Of a DNA stretch of 64,000 nucleotides, positions 33,842-42,753 are shown one piece after another. The translations under genes and the position numbers were made by a program. The stretch covers positions 1 to 64,000 of the forward strand of contig CAZRHT010000003.1 in NCBI GenBank assembly GCA_964599895.1. Reading direction: 5' to 3'. The notes beneath the pieces are model-generated. The model had not been told where the DNA came from, made no database searches, and was given only the letters and a program-made list of their open reading frames with translations. The stretch comes from UM-FILTER-49-7 sp964599895 (GTDB taxonomy: Bacteria > Acidobacteriota > Holophagae > Thermotomaculales > Thermotomaculaceae). Numbering within the stretch: the stretch's first letter is position 1; each line of letters begins with the position of its first letter.

Positions 33842-34498
33842 TTACGCAGTAAGGACGTAACGGAGCATCAGCATGAAATGGCAGGCGCTTCCGGCCATGA
33901 CAAAGAGGTGCCAGATTTCGTGGAAGCCGAATTTCCCTGGCCATGGGTCCGGTTTTTTCAACGCATAGATGATGGCGCCAACAGTGTAAAATGCGCCGCC
34001 GGAAGCCAGCCAGAATAAGCCTTCCGGGGTCAATACCTTTACAATGGGATAAATAGCGACAATGGACACCCATCCCATGAACAGGTAGATTGAAGTGGAA
34101 ATCCACCGGGGAGCGTCAAGCCAGAAAAGGGATACAAAAATTCCCGCGAACGCAAAGGCCCATACTACGCCGAAGATAGTCCAGCCCCATCCACCCCGGA
34201 GAGGAACCAGGCAGATCGGTGTGTAGGTACCTGCAATGAGCATGTAAATCATCACGTGGTCCAGTGTCCGGAGAATTTTCTCCCCACGTTCGGAAAGAGG
34301 CAGCAGGTGGTACAGGGCGCTGGCTGTATAAAGCAGCACCATGCTGGCTCCGTAAATAGAGAAGGACACCACGTGCCAGACAGTGGCCCGAAGAGCGGCC
34401 AGTGTAACCAGCACTGATAATGCGGCGATTGAAAGAAATGCTCCGGCCAGATGGGACAGCCCGCTGAAAGGATCTTTCAACTTTTTGAATACGTGCAT
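33842..34498 (-). CDS. Hemolysin III/PAQR family membrane protein
   Basis: 218 residues with seven predicted membrane segments. Conserved metal-site features of the PAQR superfamily are present: SALYHLLPL (Ser-His), RTLDHVMIYMLIAGTYTP (Asp-His) and FHEIWHLFVMAG (two His). This matches the bacterial YqfA/TrhA type, which influences membrane fluidity homeostasis in E. coli. Despite its name, a hemolytic role should not be assumed. Ribosome site GGAGG. Confidence 0.92.
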   Translation of the reverse strand: MHVFKKLKDPFSGLSHLAGAFLSIAALSVLVTLAALRATVWHVVSFSIYGASMVLLYTASALYHLLPLSERGEKILRTLDHVMIYMLIAGTYTPICLVPLRGGWGWTIFGVVWAFAFAGIFVSLFWLDAPRWISTSIYLFMGWVSIVAIYPIVKVLTPEGLFWLASGGAFYTVGAIIYALKKPDPWPGKFGFHEIWHLFVMAGSACHFMLMLRYVLTA

Positions 34499-34601
34499 GT
34501 ACGCCTCCGGATTTTAAGAAATGATGTCTGCTCATTATCAACAATTCAAAATAGCATGACATGTTCCTGGCTTCAATCATTTCGAAGAAGAAAAGATTTA
34601 A

Positions 34602-34630
34602 TTGTAAAAGAAGCACATAATCGATATATT
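34602..34630 (+). promoter_or_regulatory. Promoter of the small membrane protein-hybrid kinase operon
   Basis: TTGTAA, a 17-base spacer and TATATT, ending 17 bases before the ATG at 34648, with AAAGGAG between. Confidence 0.5.
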
Positions 34631-34647
34631 TTATAAAGGAGTCCAAT

Positions 34648-34923
34648 ATGTTTCAGGAAAGCGAAGTTCTCAATCTGATTTTGACCCTTCTGATTACAGT
34701 TTTTTTTCTCATTTTTTCGAGAGATTATCGTCGTCCTCACTTTCCTTTTCTCTATCTGGGCTTTCTTATGATGCTGCTGGCCCTTATATTTACCATAGCA
34801 GAGGGGGCTTTTTTCCCCGTTTTTTTGAATCTGGCTGAGCACTTATGCTACGCCGCGTCGGGGATTTTCTTTCTCATCGGTTGCCTGAGACTCACTCGGA
34901 AGGAGGATAATGTCGGTGGCTGA
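34648..34923 (+). CDS. Small three-segment membrane protein paired with a sensor kinase
   Basis: 91 residues with three hydrophobic segments (about 7-22, 31-53 and 63-80) and a short charged tail. I recognise no family. It has a good ribosome site and overlaps the hybrid kinase by 14 bases, so the two are co-translated. The AEHL sequence before its third segment recurs at the N-terminus of the kinase (SVAEHLVV), so the pair may share a membrane-sensing fold or form a complex (inference). Confidence 0.65.
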   Translation: MFQESEVLNLILTLLITVFFLIFSRDYRRPHFPFLYLGFLMMLLALIFTIAEGAFFPVFLNLAEHLCYAASGIFFLIGCLRLTRKEDNVGG

Positions 34924-37138
34924 GCACCTGGTTGTCTTCTTTGACCTGATTTCCTTTCTCACATTCCTGGCCGCCTTCGTTGTCCTGTTCCGGGTTCCCC
35001 GGACAAAGATGGGTCGTTCCACCCGGGCATTTCTTCAAGCGGCGATGTTTGTTTATGTCTTTGTTGGTTTTTCAAATGTACTTGAACACAGCGGAATTGC
35101 AACAGTCCTGGATCCCTTTGAGGATTACATGGAAACTACCTTCCCACTTCTTTTCTTTTTCTTTCTGTATGCCACCATGCTTCGAAGCGAGGTGGGGCTA
35201 AGGCTTATCACCGAAAAGCAACTATTGCAGACGATTGATGACGCAGAGGCACGTTTCAGGACCTTCACAGAGCACATGCCTGCGGTTGTATTCATAAAGG
35301 ACATGGATGAACGTTACTTTTTTGCCAATGCGAAATTCCGGGAACTGGGTGGAATGTCTGGAAACGGTATTAATTCCCCCAACTGGCCGAAATCTGTAAT
35401 CGAAAAATTGCGTGAACATGATCAGATTGCTTTGGCAACAGGAACGTGGAGCGGAACCGAAACTGTGCCGGACCCGGAAGGTAAGCTGCATACCCTACAA
35501 TCCAGCAAATTCAGGATTTCAGAAGAAGATGGGCGTTTTCTTGTGGGTGGCGTCGCATTGGATGTCACAAAGGAGTATGAGGCGAGGCAGGATAGATACC
35601 GGCTTGCGTCGATTCTGGAGCAGCTCGGGGAAGGGATTATTGTAACCGACGATCAGGGAACAATTCAGTACGTGAATGAGGTTTATGTTTCCAGGACCGG
35701 GTACAGTCGAGCGGAGCTCCAGGGGCAGAATCCCAGGGCCCTCCAGAGCGGAAAACACGACGAAGCCTTTTACAAAGAGATGTGGGACACAATTAAGAGC
35801 GGCCATACATGGCAGGGGCAGATAATTAACAAGAGCAAGGATGGAACCTTGTTCTATGAGCAGGCCACGATTTTTCCGGTAAGAGATGAAAAGGGGAGAA
35901 TTGTTCAATTCGCCGCGTTGAAGCGAGACATTGGCCGGGAATTGGAGTTGGAGGAAATGTTGCGCCAGTCTCAGAAGCTGGAAACCATCGGTCAACTTGT
36001 CGGAGGAATTGCACATGACTTCAACAACATACTCACAGCTATAAATGGATACTCCGAGTTGGCCATTTCCGGACTGGAACCGGGCAGCAAGGTTCGAAAG
36101 CATGTGGAGCGGGTTCGGGATGCGGGAGAACGGGCTGCCGTACTGACAAGGAGTTTGCTGGGTTTTGGTCGGAAACAGATGATTCAGCCAAAGATACTTG
36201 ACATCTCTGAGACAATACAAAACTTTGAATCAATAGCAAAACGAATGATCGGAGAGGACATTGAGTTGATACTGAACCTGGGAAAGGAGATTTCCCCCAT
36301 ATTTGCAGATCCTGCGCAGATCGATCAGATTCTCATGAACCTGCTGGTGAATGCCAGAGACGCAATTCATGATGTTAAGAATGGTGGGGATCGCAAGATC
36401 GTGATCGAAACCAGTGAAATAGAACTGGATGAGACATATGTGAGCCGTCACGTGGGTGCGTCCGTGGGCCCCCATATCCTTCTGAACGTCACTGACACAG
36501 GAAAAGGTGTTCCAGCCGATATTAGGCTGAAAATATTTGAACCTTTCTACACCACGAAGGAATTCGGTCTCGGCACTGGACTGGGGCTTGCTACAGTTTA
36601 TGGAATTGTGAAACAGAACAGTGGTTCCATCTTTTTGTACAGTGAAGAGGGACATGGCACGACCTTTAAGATCTACTGGCCTGTGTACCAGCCGGAAGGA
36701 ATGGTCAGGGAAATGCGAAAAGAACTTCCTGTTGATAAGAGGACGGTAAGAGGAGAGGGGATGATCCTGGTAGTGGAAGACGAGAAGGATGTGCGGAACA
36801 TTGCACGAGAGGTCCTGGAGGCGGCGGGATATTCGATTCTTGAAGCGAATTCCGGAGAAGCGGCTTTGGAAATGATGGAAAGCTATGATGGGCATCTGGA
36901 TCTGTTGTTCACTGATATAGTAATGCCGGGTATAAATGGAATTGAACTGGCAAAAAAACTGTCTGAGCTTCGGCCAGACTTGAAAACGCTCTATGCCTCC
37001 GGCTATTCCGAGAATGTGTTGGAACAGAGGGGATTTCATGTGGTAAAAGGGGTCATATTATTGAAACCATACAGCCAGAATGAATTGACCCGTCGGATTC
37101 ACGATCTGCTCCATCCCCATAAAGGCAAGGTTGAGTAG
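34910..37138 (+). CDS. Hybrid sensor histidine kinase/response regulator
   Basis: 742 residues. Three N-terminal membrane segments (about 5-25, 38-58, 72-92), PAS-1 (about 115-225) and PAS-2 (about 230-350, with IQYVNEVYVSRTGYSRAEL). HisKA follows with phospho-His near 368 (GGIAHDFNNILTAINGY), HATPase with LLVNARDAI, TDTGKGVP and GTGLGLATVYGIV, and a C-terminal receiver with phospho-acceptor Asp near 668 (LLFTDIVMPGING). Its own receiver is the phosphate acceptor and no output regulator is adjacent. The start is the ATG at 34910 with AAGGAGG upstream. The last codons fall within an intergenic-type repeat. Confidence 0.93.
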   Translation: MSVAEHLVVFFDLISFLTFLAAFVVLFRVPRTKMGRSTRAFLQAAMFVYVFVGFSNVLEHSGIATVLDPFEDYMETTFPLLFFFFLYATMLRSEVGLRLITEKQLLQTIDDAEARFRTFTEHMPAVVFIKDMDERYFFANAKFRELGGMSGNGINSPNWPKSVIEKLREHDQIALATGTWSGTETVPDPEGKLHTLQSSKFRISEEDGRFLVGGVALDVTKEYEARQDRYRLASILEQLGEGIIVTDDQGTIQYVNEVYVSRTGYSRAELQGQNPRALQSGKHDEAFYKEMWDTIKSGHTWQGQIINKSKDGTLFYEQATIFPVRDEKGRIVQFAALKRDIGRELELEEMLRQSQKLETIGQLVGGIAHDFNNILTAINGYSELAISGLEPGSKVRKHVERVRDAGERAAVLTRSLLGFGRKQMIQPKILDISETIQNFESIAKRMIGEDIELILNLGKEISPIFADPAQIDQILMNLLVNARDAIHDVKNGGDRKIVIETSEIELDETYVSRHVGASVGPHILLNVTDTGKGVPADIRLKIFEPFYTTKEFGLGTGLGLATVYGIVKQNSGSIFLYSEEGHGTTFKIYWPVYQPEGMVREMRKELPVDKRTVRGEGMILVVEDEKDVRNIAREVLEAAGYSILEANSGEAALEMMESYDGHLDLLFTDIVMPGINGIELAKKLSELRPDLKTLYASGYSENVLEQRGFHVVKGVILLKPYSQNELTRRIHDLLHPHKGKVE

Positions 37139-37264
37139 AAGGCAAGGTTGAGAATAAGTGGGAAAGTGACCAGAGGGAAGGGGAACATTTAGTATTTCAT
37201 CAACCTGAGTTTTATCTCTGTGCCTTTTTGTGTATGCTTTCCAGCCTTACTCAACCTTAACCTT
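37121..37264. repeat. Dispersed repeat with inverted ends, copy 1
   Basis: AAGGCAAGGTTGAG occurs twice in tandem (37122-37135 and 37139-37152). An 11-base arm AAGGTTGAGTA (37127-37137) recurs inverted as TACTCAACCTT (37248-37258). The first unit includes the end of the kinase gene. Related sequence occurs at 39380 and 44955-45063. Confidence 0.6.
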
Positions 37265-37287
37265 GTCTGACCTTGTTCCAACTTATT

Positions 37288-37929
37288 TTACGCCTGGAAA
37301 ACGGCTTCAATCATTGCGTGCTGCTCTTGTGGGCCATCCCCATGGCGGTGCCATTTTCCCGGACCTTCCCGGTGATGAAGCACCTTCATTCCGTGAAAAA
37401 GGGTGAGAATTTCATCCGGTTCCAGCCACGTTTGTACGTCTCCTCTTCCGTTTACGAATGAATGGGGTTCTGTTTCGTTCCACTTTTCTGACAACATTCT
37501 GATTCCGCTGTCTTTCGTGGAAAAAGCGGTAACAAAAACCAGTCCGCCGACAATTGTCCAGTCCCTGATTCTGGAAACAAGCAGTTGAATATCACTTCTG
37601 GATATCAATTGGAACAAACCGAAGAGTAGTATTGCGGAAAGCGGCTGTTCCGGTTCATAACTTCGGACATCTCCATGGACAACCGACAGTGAGAGTTTTT
37701 TTTCACTTGCCGCCTTGCGGAGGATTCTTGCCGATTGAATGGAACTATCCATGGCAATAACCGGAAGTCCCTGCCGCGCGAGATAAAAGGCGTTTCGACC
37801 CTGACCCGCGCCAATGTCCAGCACCGGATGAGAAGGCGAAATCAGGTTCAGAAATTGTAGCAGCATCGGTTCCGGGTCCGTTCCGAAAAAGTTCTCGTGG
37901 GCCGCGTAGGCATCGTCATATTCGTTCAT
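37288..37929 (-). CDS. Class I SAM-dependent methyltransferase (TehB-like)
   Basis: 213 residues. SAM-binding motif I VLDIGAGQGRNAFYLARQG (about 36-54), motif II acidic residue in VIAMDSS, then VVHGDVRSY and a GGLVFVTAF strand. The N-terminus and DIGAGQGRNA resemble TehB and related small-molecule methyltransferases. Substrate unknown. It has no ribosome site, and an extended -10 box ends six bases before the ATG, so the message is probably leaderless. Confidence 0.82.
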   Translation of the reverse strand: MNEYDDAYAAHENFFGTDPEPMLLQFLNLISPSHPVLDIGAGQGRNAFYLARQGLPVIAMDSSIQSARILRKAASEKKLSLSVVHGDVRSYEPEQPLSAILLFGLFQLISRSDIQLLVSRIRDWTIVGGLVFVTAFSTKDSGIRMLSEKWNETEPHSFVNGRGDVQTWLEPDEILTLFHGMKVLHHREGPGKWHRHGDGPQEQHAMIEAVFQA

Positions 37930-37935
37930 GGGAAG

Positions 37936-37975
37936 AGTATATCACGGCTTTGCCGATGGCATTGCCATCGGCAAA
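37936..37975 (-). promoter_or_regulatory. Leaderless extended -10 promoter with perfect 12-base-pair palindrome
   Basis: On the minus strand TGATATACT (37944-37936) ends six bases before the methyltransferase ATG. Directly upstream is a perfect inverted repeat TTTGCCGATGGC-ATT-GCCATCGGCAAA (37949-37975), covering the -35 region. It could be an operator, or a cruciform/hairpin element. No T-run follows on either strand, so it is not a standard terminator. Confidence 0.65.
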
Positions 37976-38085
37976 ACGTAACGAATGAAAGTGCGACTTT
38001 GCGAGAGGTTTCCCTCCCTGTCTTTTCCCCTTCCCAACAACTTACAAATTACGAGTCACAGGTCACGGTTCCGAAGCCAGCGGCA

Positions 38086-38448
38086 CTATTTCCGGATATT
38101 GCTGGGTGTCCTTTCCGGGTGGTTCCGGAAATGGGCATATCGCTTTGCTGTCGCGGAAGCAAACTTACGAATTATCTGTTCCAGGTCAGAATTCTTCATA
38201 AGATCCTGGTACAGTTTATCTTCTTGAAGTCGAGTACTGATTTTATATCCCGTCCTGCATTCCGGAGCAAACTGGATGTCGTCCGGCATCAGTGGCAGCC
38301 CGCCGTTCATTGTCTTGTGCAATAGTTTGATGACAGTGTGGGAGAAGAAGTTTTCCAGATCAATAACCCCTTCCGCATGGTTGATTTTTTCTCTGAATTC
38401 AGGGATTAGTTCTTTCTCGGTTGAAGTAAACGACATGCGTCTTGTCAT
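38086..38448 (-). CDS. Small unrecognised protein
   Basis: 120 residues, starting at the ATG at 38448 behind GGGAGG. No family recognised. It is predicted mostly helical and basic, without membrane segment or signal peptide, with a short Asp/Glu-rich N-terminal helix (EKELIPEFREKINHAEGV) and a basic C-terminus (KRYAHFRNHPERTPSNIRK). The good ribosome site and protein-like composition support a real gene, but no homology is visible. It stands alone between a methyltransferase and an SDR gene. Confidence 0.55.
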   Translation of the reverse strand: MTRRMSFTSTEKELIPEFREKINHAEGVIDLENFFSHTVIKLLHKTMNGGLPLMPDDIQFAPECRTGYKISTRLQEDKLYQDLMKNSDLEQIIRKFASATAKRYAHFRNHPERTPSNIRK

Positions 38449-38552
38449 GATGCCTCCCGTGGGGAAGATCCCCGGTTTTTGTTGTTGACCGCCATTTTTC
38501 ACTTCAGAATATAGGTATGTTGAAAGAAATTCGCAAGGGGAACTCGATTATT

Positions 38553-39296
38553 TCAGGTCTTCCATTGCCCTGTGCTGACACGGTCGTACAATCCTGGAAA
38601 TATGTATCTAACGAAGGGCAACAGTTGATACCACCTCGGATACACGAGCTGGCGCTTTTCTTTTTTGTATGCCCGAAAAGCGGTTCTGGCAAGTTTTTCC
38701 GGAGAGCCTGCAAAGGGCGTTTCCGGTGGCTTTCGGGAACCGAGGGCCCGGGTGGAAAATCCGGTATTGATACGTCCCGGCAGCAGATTCAGAAGATGAA
38801 CACCGCTATCAAGAAGTTCAGCACGCAGTGTGTCAGCAAATGCGTTGAGGGCGTGTTTTGAAGCACAGTACGCGCCCATGTAGGCGACAGGAAGGAATCC
38901 CGCAACCGATGAAACGGTAATGATTGTTCCATTTGAGGCAGTCATTAGCGGGAGAATGAGCTTTGCGAGTGAAACAGGTGAGAAAAAATTCAGTTCCATG
39001 AGAGTCCTGAGTTCAGTTTCGTTCATCTCTTCCCAACCGTCGTACAGGCCGACTCCGGCGTTGAGGATCAATACATCCACATGATCCGTGAGATGATTTA
39101 TCTGCTCCGATAGGGTATGGAGGGAATCCGGATTTGCCAGGTCCGTTACAAGGTGGTGCCCGATGGGGTTTTCCGGTTCATGACGGGATATTCCGATAAT
39201 TTCAAATCCGTTTTCCAGAAACACATGTGCAAATGCCTGTCCAAATCCCCCGGTCACTCCGGTGATTACTGCGACGGGACGAGGTGACGATTTCAC
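38553..39296 (-). CDS. Short-chain dehydrogenase/reductase
   Basis: 247 residues. GTG start at 39296 behind GGGAGG. A longer frame to 39332 lacks a ribosome site. Cofactor motif TGVTGGFGQAFA (about 11-22), NAGVG, catalytic Ser in TVSSVAGF and YCASK Tyr/Lys. The GISRH stretch after the second strand carries Arg, fitting NADP(H). The C-terminal tail (YPRWYQLLPFVRYIFPGLYDRV) is hydrophobic, as in membrane-associated SDRs of the DltE/YqjQ type. Substrate unknown. Confidence 0.87.
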   Translation of the reverse strand: MKSSPRPVAVITGVTGGFGQAFAHVFLENGFEIIGISRHEPENPIGHHLVTDLANPDSLHTLSEQINHLTDHVDVLILNAGVGLYDGWEEMNETELRTLMELNFFSPVSLAKLILPLMTASNGTIITVSSVAGFLPVAYMGAYCASKHALNAFADTLRAELLDSGVHLLNLLPGRINTGFSTRALGSRKPPETPFAGSPEKLARTAFRAYKKEKRQLVYPRWYQLLPFVRYIFPGLYDRVSTGQWKT

Positions 39297-39379
39297 GTGT
39301 TTTCCTCCCTGCAGAAAGTCTTCTTCCTGCAAGGTAACAGATTGTGGATTGTTCCGTCAACAGGCAGAGAAGGCCGGAC

Positions 39380-39394
39380 AAGGTTGAGGTTGAG
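39380..39394 (+). repeat. Dispersed GGTTGAG repeat, partial copy
   Basis: AAGGTTGAGGTTGAG, matching the arm of the repeats at 37121-37264 and 44955-45063. It lies in the 249-base intergenic stretch 39297-39545, in which I see no gene. Confidence 0.5.
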
Positions 39395-39545
39395 CTTGAG
39401 TGGGGGAGGAGTAATGAAGATGGGGAAAAGTAGTTTTAACACCGGAAACACAGTCTTGCTACTTGTTGTTTTGTGGGTCGGAACGCGTATTTCTTTTCTT
39501 TTTCCAAGCCATCCAACATCCATCATCCACGGCGGTTTTGCCTTC

Positions 39546-40127
39546 TCAGTCTTCAAAGCTGAGGCGGATTTCAGTGACGTCTACAAGGGTTTCGGCGGCA
39601 AGTTTCATACGGAAAGACAGGATCTGTTCCAGTGGCCCGGTGATTGTGGCGTCAATTCCGTGCTGATACGGGGGAAGCGTGGCCAGGACTCCCACCCCCA
39701 CATCCTGCCAGGCGGGGATTGTGGTGCGGCTATCTAAAGTGATGGTGATGGACAGGTCGTCTTCCAACGCTGCCAGTTCTTTCCGGAAGCGGGCAGGCTC
39801 TTCATCATCAAAGAATCGGGCTTTGAGGTCGAACCCGGCCATGAGGATCTTTCGCTTTGAAATCACCTCCATCCCCAGTGTTTCATGACTTTGCAGGATC
39901 GCCGATTCGAGATCATCGGATAAACTTTCTTCCAGGCAGACGTGCACTGAATTTTCAAACCCCAACCAGTTTTTCAGATAGTCTTTCAGTGTTTCGGTTT
40001 CAATGCCGCTTCTCTGGTTAAAGTAATAGGGGGCATCGCGGCCGGTTCCTGCCTGGAAGCCCATCAGGAACCCTTTAAAGAGGATAAACGGAGAACTGAT
40101 TACCAATTCTACAAAAGGTTTTACCAT
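39546..40127 (-). CDS. Unrecognised protein
   Basis: 193 residues from the ATG at 40127, which has AAAGGAGG six bases upstream. A longer frame to 40172 is less likely. No family recognised. It starts with an amphipathic hydrophobic helix (VKPFVELVISSPFILFKGFLMGF) and continues as a soluble alpha/beta protein with paired strands such as SITITLDS and GIDATITGPLEQI. The body lacks membrane segments. The N-terminal helix might bind membrane. No operon partner is evident. Confidence 0.6.
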   Translation of the reverse strand: MVKPFVELVISSPFILFKGFLMGFQAGTGRDAPYYFNQRSGIETETLKDYLKNWLGFENSVHVCLEESLSDDLESAILQSHETLGMEVISKRKILMAGFDLKARFFDDEEPARFRKELAALEDDLSITITLDSRTTIPAWQDVGVGVLATLPPYQHGIDATITGPLEQILSFRMKLAAETLVDVTEIRLSFED

Positions 40128-40262
40128 GGGGTGCCTCCTTTGGATCATCAATTTGCGCAACCATACCGGCAACCATGTTTGATGTTGTAAGGGCTGCTAT
40201 TCAAAATATAGGGCCCATCTCCGAGTTTGTCGAGGGAGGAGAATATTTTCACTGCTTAATGA

Positions 40263-40288
40263 ACACTGGAGTGATAAAATTTCAGTGT
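40263..40288 (+). promoter_or_regulatory. Inverted repeat around a -10-like box before the dehydratase gene
   Basis: ACACTG-N14-CAGTGT (40263-40268, 40283-40288) brackets GATAAAAT, a -10-like sequence, 27 bases before the ATG at 40315. The -35 is not clear. Confidence 0.35.
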
Positions 40289-40314
40289 AATGCGAAAAAT
40301 GGGAGGAAACTGAG

Positions 40315-41274
40315 ATGAGCCCCGTTTCATTTGAGAACATCCGTGATGCGGGTAAACGGATTCGCCCCTACACCCATCGTACCCCGGTTCTGACCTGTGC
40401 AACCTTGGACAGAATTACCGGCGCATCCCTGTATTTCAAATGTGAGAATTTCCAGCGGGCGGGTGCGTTCAAGTACCGGGGTGCGTGCAATGCGGTGTTT
40501 TCCCTTTCAAACAGCGAGGCAAAATCGGGGGTTGCGACCCATTCATCCGGAAATCATGCTGGGGCGCTTGCCCGGGCAGCGGCCATTCGGGGGATTCCGG
40601 CGTTCGTGGTAATGCCGGAAAATGCACCGCCTGTCAAGGTCGCTGCTGTCCAAGGCTATGGCGCGGAAATTACATTCTGTAAACCAACTCTTGAGGCCAG
40701 AGAATCCGCTCTCAAAGCGGTCGTGATGGAAACGGGCGCAACATTCATTCATCCCTATGACAATCCCCTGGTGATTGCGGGGCAGGGAACTGCTGCCCTG
40801 GAACTGATTACGGAATCCGGCAATCTGAACATTGTGATGGTGCCGGTTGGCGGTGGTGGACTTTTGAGCGGTACGGCAATTTCTACAAAGGCTTTGCTGC
40901 CGGGGGCACTGGTGTTTGGAGCCGAGCCCGAGCAGGCGGACGACGCTTTCCGTTCATTCAAGGGAAGGGTTTTTGTTCCGTCGGTGGACCCGAATACAAT
41001 TGCCGACGGATTGTTGACCAGTCTGGGAAAGTTGACTTTCCCATTGATCCTTCGTTTTGTGGATGATATTTTCACTGTTTCGGAGGAAGGGATCAAAAAT
41101 GCCATGATGTTGATATGGGAGCGGATGAAATTAGTTGTGGAACCCTCCTCCGCAGTGCCGCTTGCCGCAATATTGGAACATCCGGAACCGTTTCAGGACA
41201 AAAATGTCGGAATCGTTCTCAGCGGCGGAAACATGGATATCGGAAAACTTCAATGGATGGGGAAAAAGACGTGA
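40315..41274 (+). CDS. Threonine/serine dehydratase (fold-type II PLP enzyme)
   Basis: 319 residues, PLP enzyme. The Schiff-base Lys is in AFKYRGACNA (about residue 53), followed by ATHSSGNHAGALA, the Gly-rich PLP-phosphate loop VPVGGGGLLSG and the terminal SGGNMD. This is the pattern of biodegradative threonine dehydratase, serine racemase and hydroxy-aspartate dehydratases. No C-terminal ACT domain, so it is the short catalytic form and not the isoleucine-feedback type. Exact substrate uncertain. Its stop overlaps the Nudix gene's GTG. Confidence 0.9.
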   Translation: MSPVSFENIRDAGKRIRPYTHRTPVLTCATLDRITGASLYFKCENFQRAGAFKYRGACNAVFSLSNSEAKSGVATHSSGNHAGALARAAAIRGIPAFVVMPENAPPVKVAAVQGYGAEITFCKPTLEARESALKAVVMETGATFIHPYDNPLVIAGQGTAALELITESGNLNIVMVPVGGGGLLSGTAISTKALLPGALVFGAEPEQADDAFRSFKGRVFVPSVDPNTIADGLLTSLGKLTFPLILRFVDDIFTVSEEGIKNAMMLIWERMKLVVEPSSAVPLAAILEHPEPFQDKNVGIVLSGGNMDIGKLQWMGKKT

Positions 41275-41945
41275 ACGGAGATCAGGCTTTTCTGAATAAA
41301 CTGAATGAGAAATTGAAACGCTGTCCGGCTCTGAATGGCAGGAACGCGTTCATACGCTCTGCGGTTCTGGCCCTGCTGGTAAAACTGGACGGTGAATATC
41401 ACCTGGTTTTTCAAAAGCGAAACCCCAATATCCGCCAGGGAGACGAGATTTGTTTTCCCGGGGGAAGGATCAGCAAGAAACGGGACAATGATGTTCTTGG
41501 AACAGCCCTCAGGGAAACAGAGGAAGAGATGGGGATTTCCCGGGAAATAATTTCCATTTTTGGAAATCTGGACTTTGTTATTGCCCCCACTGGCAACCTT
41601 GTGGATGTGGTAGTGGGTGTGGCGGATGTCCGTTCTCTTGACGAGTTCGAGCCGAATTCAGAAGAGGTCTCCCGAATCTTCAGTGTTCCGCTTTCGTGGT
41701 TCAGAAATAATCCGCCGGAAGTGTTTTCCCTTCAATTACAGGCAGTTCCGGAAATCATTCATCGAAATGGGGAAAAAGAAGTTCTTTTCCCGGCAAAAGA
41801 ACTCGGACTGCCTCCCCGCTATCATGGGACATGGAAAGGGGGACGTTTGCCGGTGTTTGTGTACCGGTGGGATGGCGAGGTCATCTGGGGAATTACGGCC
41901 CGGATTGTTCAGGATTTAATAAACCGATTGTTTTCAGAAAAATAA
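41271..41945 (+). CDS. Nudix hydrolase, CoA pyrophosphatase-like
   Basis: 224 residues. GTG start at 41271 overlapping the previous stop (GTGA). The Nudix box is FPGGRISKKRDNDVLGTALRETEEEMG (split: FPGGR, then GTALRETEEEMG), with AVLALLV and FQKRNPNIRQGDEICFPGG upstream. This is the NUDT7/YeaB family form (LRETEEE), which hydrolyses CoA or its derivatives to phosphopantetheine and 3',5'-ADP. The metal-binding REtxEE is intact. One extra residue sits in the box loop compared with E. coli NudL. Substrate by family only. Confidence 0.88.
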   Translation: MNGDQAFLNKLNEKLKRCPALNGRNAFIRSAVLALLVKLDGEYHLVFQKRNPNIRQGDEICFPGGRISKKRDNDVLGTALRETEEEMGISREIISIFGNLDFVIAPTGNLVDVVVGVADVRSLDEFEPNSEEVSRIFSVPLSWFRNNPPEVFSLQLQAVPEIIHRNGEKEVLFPAKELGLPPRYHGTWKGGRLPVFVYRWDGEVIWGITARIVQDLINRLFSEK

Positions 41946-41946
41946 A

Positions 41947-42753
41947 TCAAATAAAATTCAGTTCGTTGCTGGGATGAATAAGCCCCATTTCCGTCGCGTA
42001 ACGGAAAAACAGGAAGAGCCCCTTTCGTTCCCGGGGACCGAATGTGTAGTGGAGGTTGCGGGTGAGATAGCGGCGGGTGAGTTGCTGCTGGTGTTTTGTG
42101 AATTGATTTTCCCGGCTGAACTGATCCGCAATTTCTATTCGTTTTTCCATTCCGGACTCCATTGCCTCCCGGAAGATATCAGGTGACAGTGAGCTGGTTC
42201 TCCGCAGACCCCACATGGCAAACACAAAGGGACATCCGGTGAAAGTTTTCCATTCGGAGGCCAGATCCATGGCGACTATGGCAGGATTTTCCATGGCGGA
42301 TCGAAAGGCCCGATCACCGATTAACAATACGCCGTCCATTTCCCGCATCCCTTCCGCAAGTTCTCCCTGGAAAGGAAGAAAACGGCACTTTTCTTTCACC
42401 CACCGGGACATCAGAATCTGGATCAGCACATTGGATGTACGGGAGGCGGGGTCAAGCCCGATGGAATGAATTTGATCTGGCGATTTTTCCGAGAATAGAA
42501 GAACGCTTTCCACCGGACCTTCAGAAGCGATGCATACGCCATCCACTGCACAGACATCCGGGATTTCGGGCAATGAGATGGAAGATACAAGTCCGGCATC
42601 CACTCTTCCTGCAGCCAGCTTGTTGCAGGATTCGGAAGGGACATCTGTGGTGACTGCATATGTGGAGTTTTTGGTGTTCAAGAAGTGGGTAAGGGGAAGG
42701 GCATTAAGATAAGGAATCAATGAAATAACCGGTTTAAGCGAGTTTGAAGTCAA
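41947..42753 (-). CDS. mqnA: Chorismate dehydratase MqnA (futalosine menaquinone pathway)
   Basis: Converts chorismate to 3-enolpyruvoylbenzoate, the first step of menaquinone synthesis by the futalosine route. It has the periplasmic-binding-like fold with IPYLNALPL at the N-terminus, VPSESCNKLAAGRVDAGLVSSI, IASEGPVESVLL, LDPASRTSNVLIQIL, LIGDRAF and WKTFTGCPFVFAMWGLR, all MqnA hallmarks. I prefer the TTG at 42753, which puts ten residues before IPYLN as in relatives. An ATG at 42804 would overlap the kinase gene by 71 bases. The other mqn genes are not in the window. Confidence 0.88.
   Translation of the reverse strand: MTSNSLKPVISLIPYLNALPLTHFLNTKNSTYAVTTDVPSESCNKLAAGRVDAGLVSSISLPEIPDVCAVDGVCIASEGPVESVLLFSEKSPDQIHSIGLDPASRTSNVLIQILMSRWVKEKCRFLPFQGELAEGMREMDGVLLIGDRAFRSAMENPAIVAMDLASEWKTFTGCPFVFAMWGLRRTSSLSPDIFREAMESGMEKRIEIADQFSRENQFTKHQQQLTRRYLTRNLHYTFGPRERKGLFLFFRYATEMGLIHPSNELNFI

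Noticed and set aside
41253..41274. ATG at 41253 as start of the Nudix gene
   Set aside because: The GTG at 41271 overlaps the dehydratase stop as GTGA, the usual coupling in this genome. The ATG form would extend 22 bases into the dehydratase gene without a better ribosome site.
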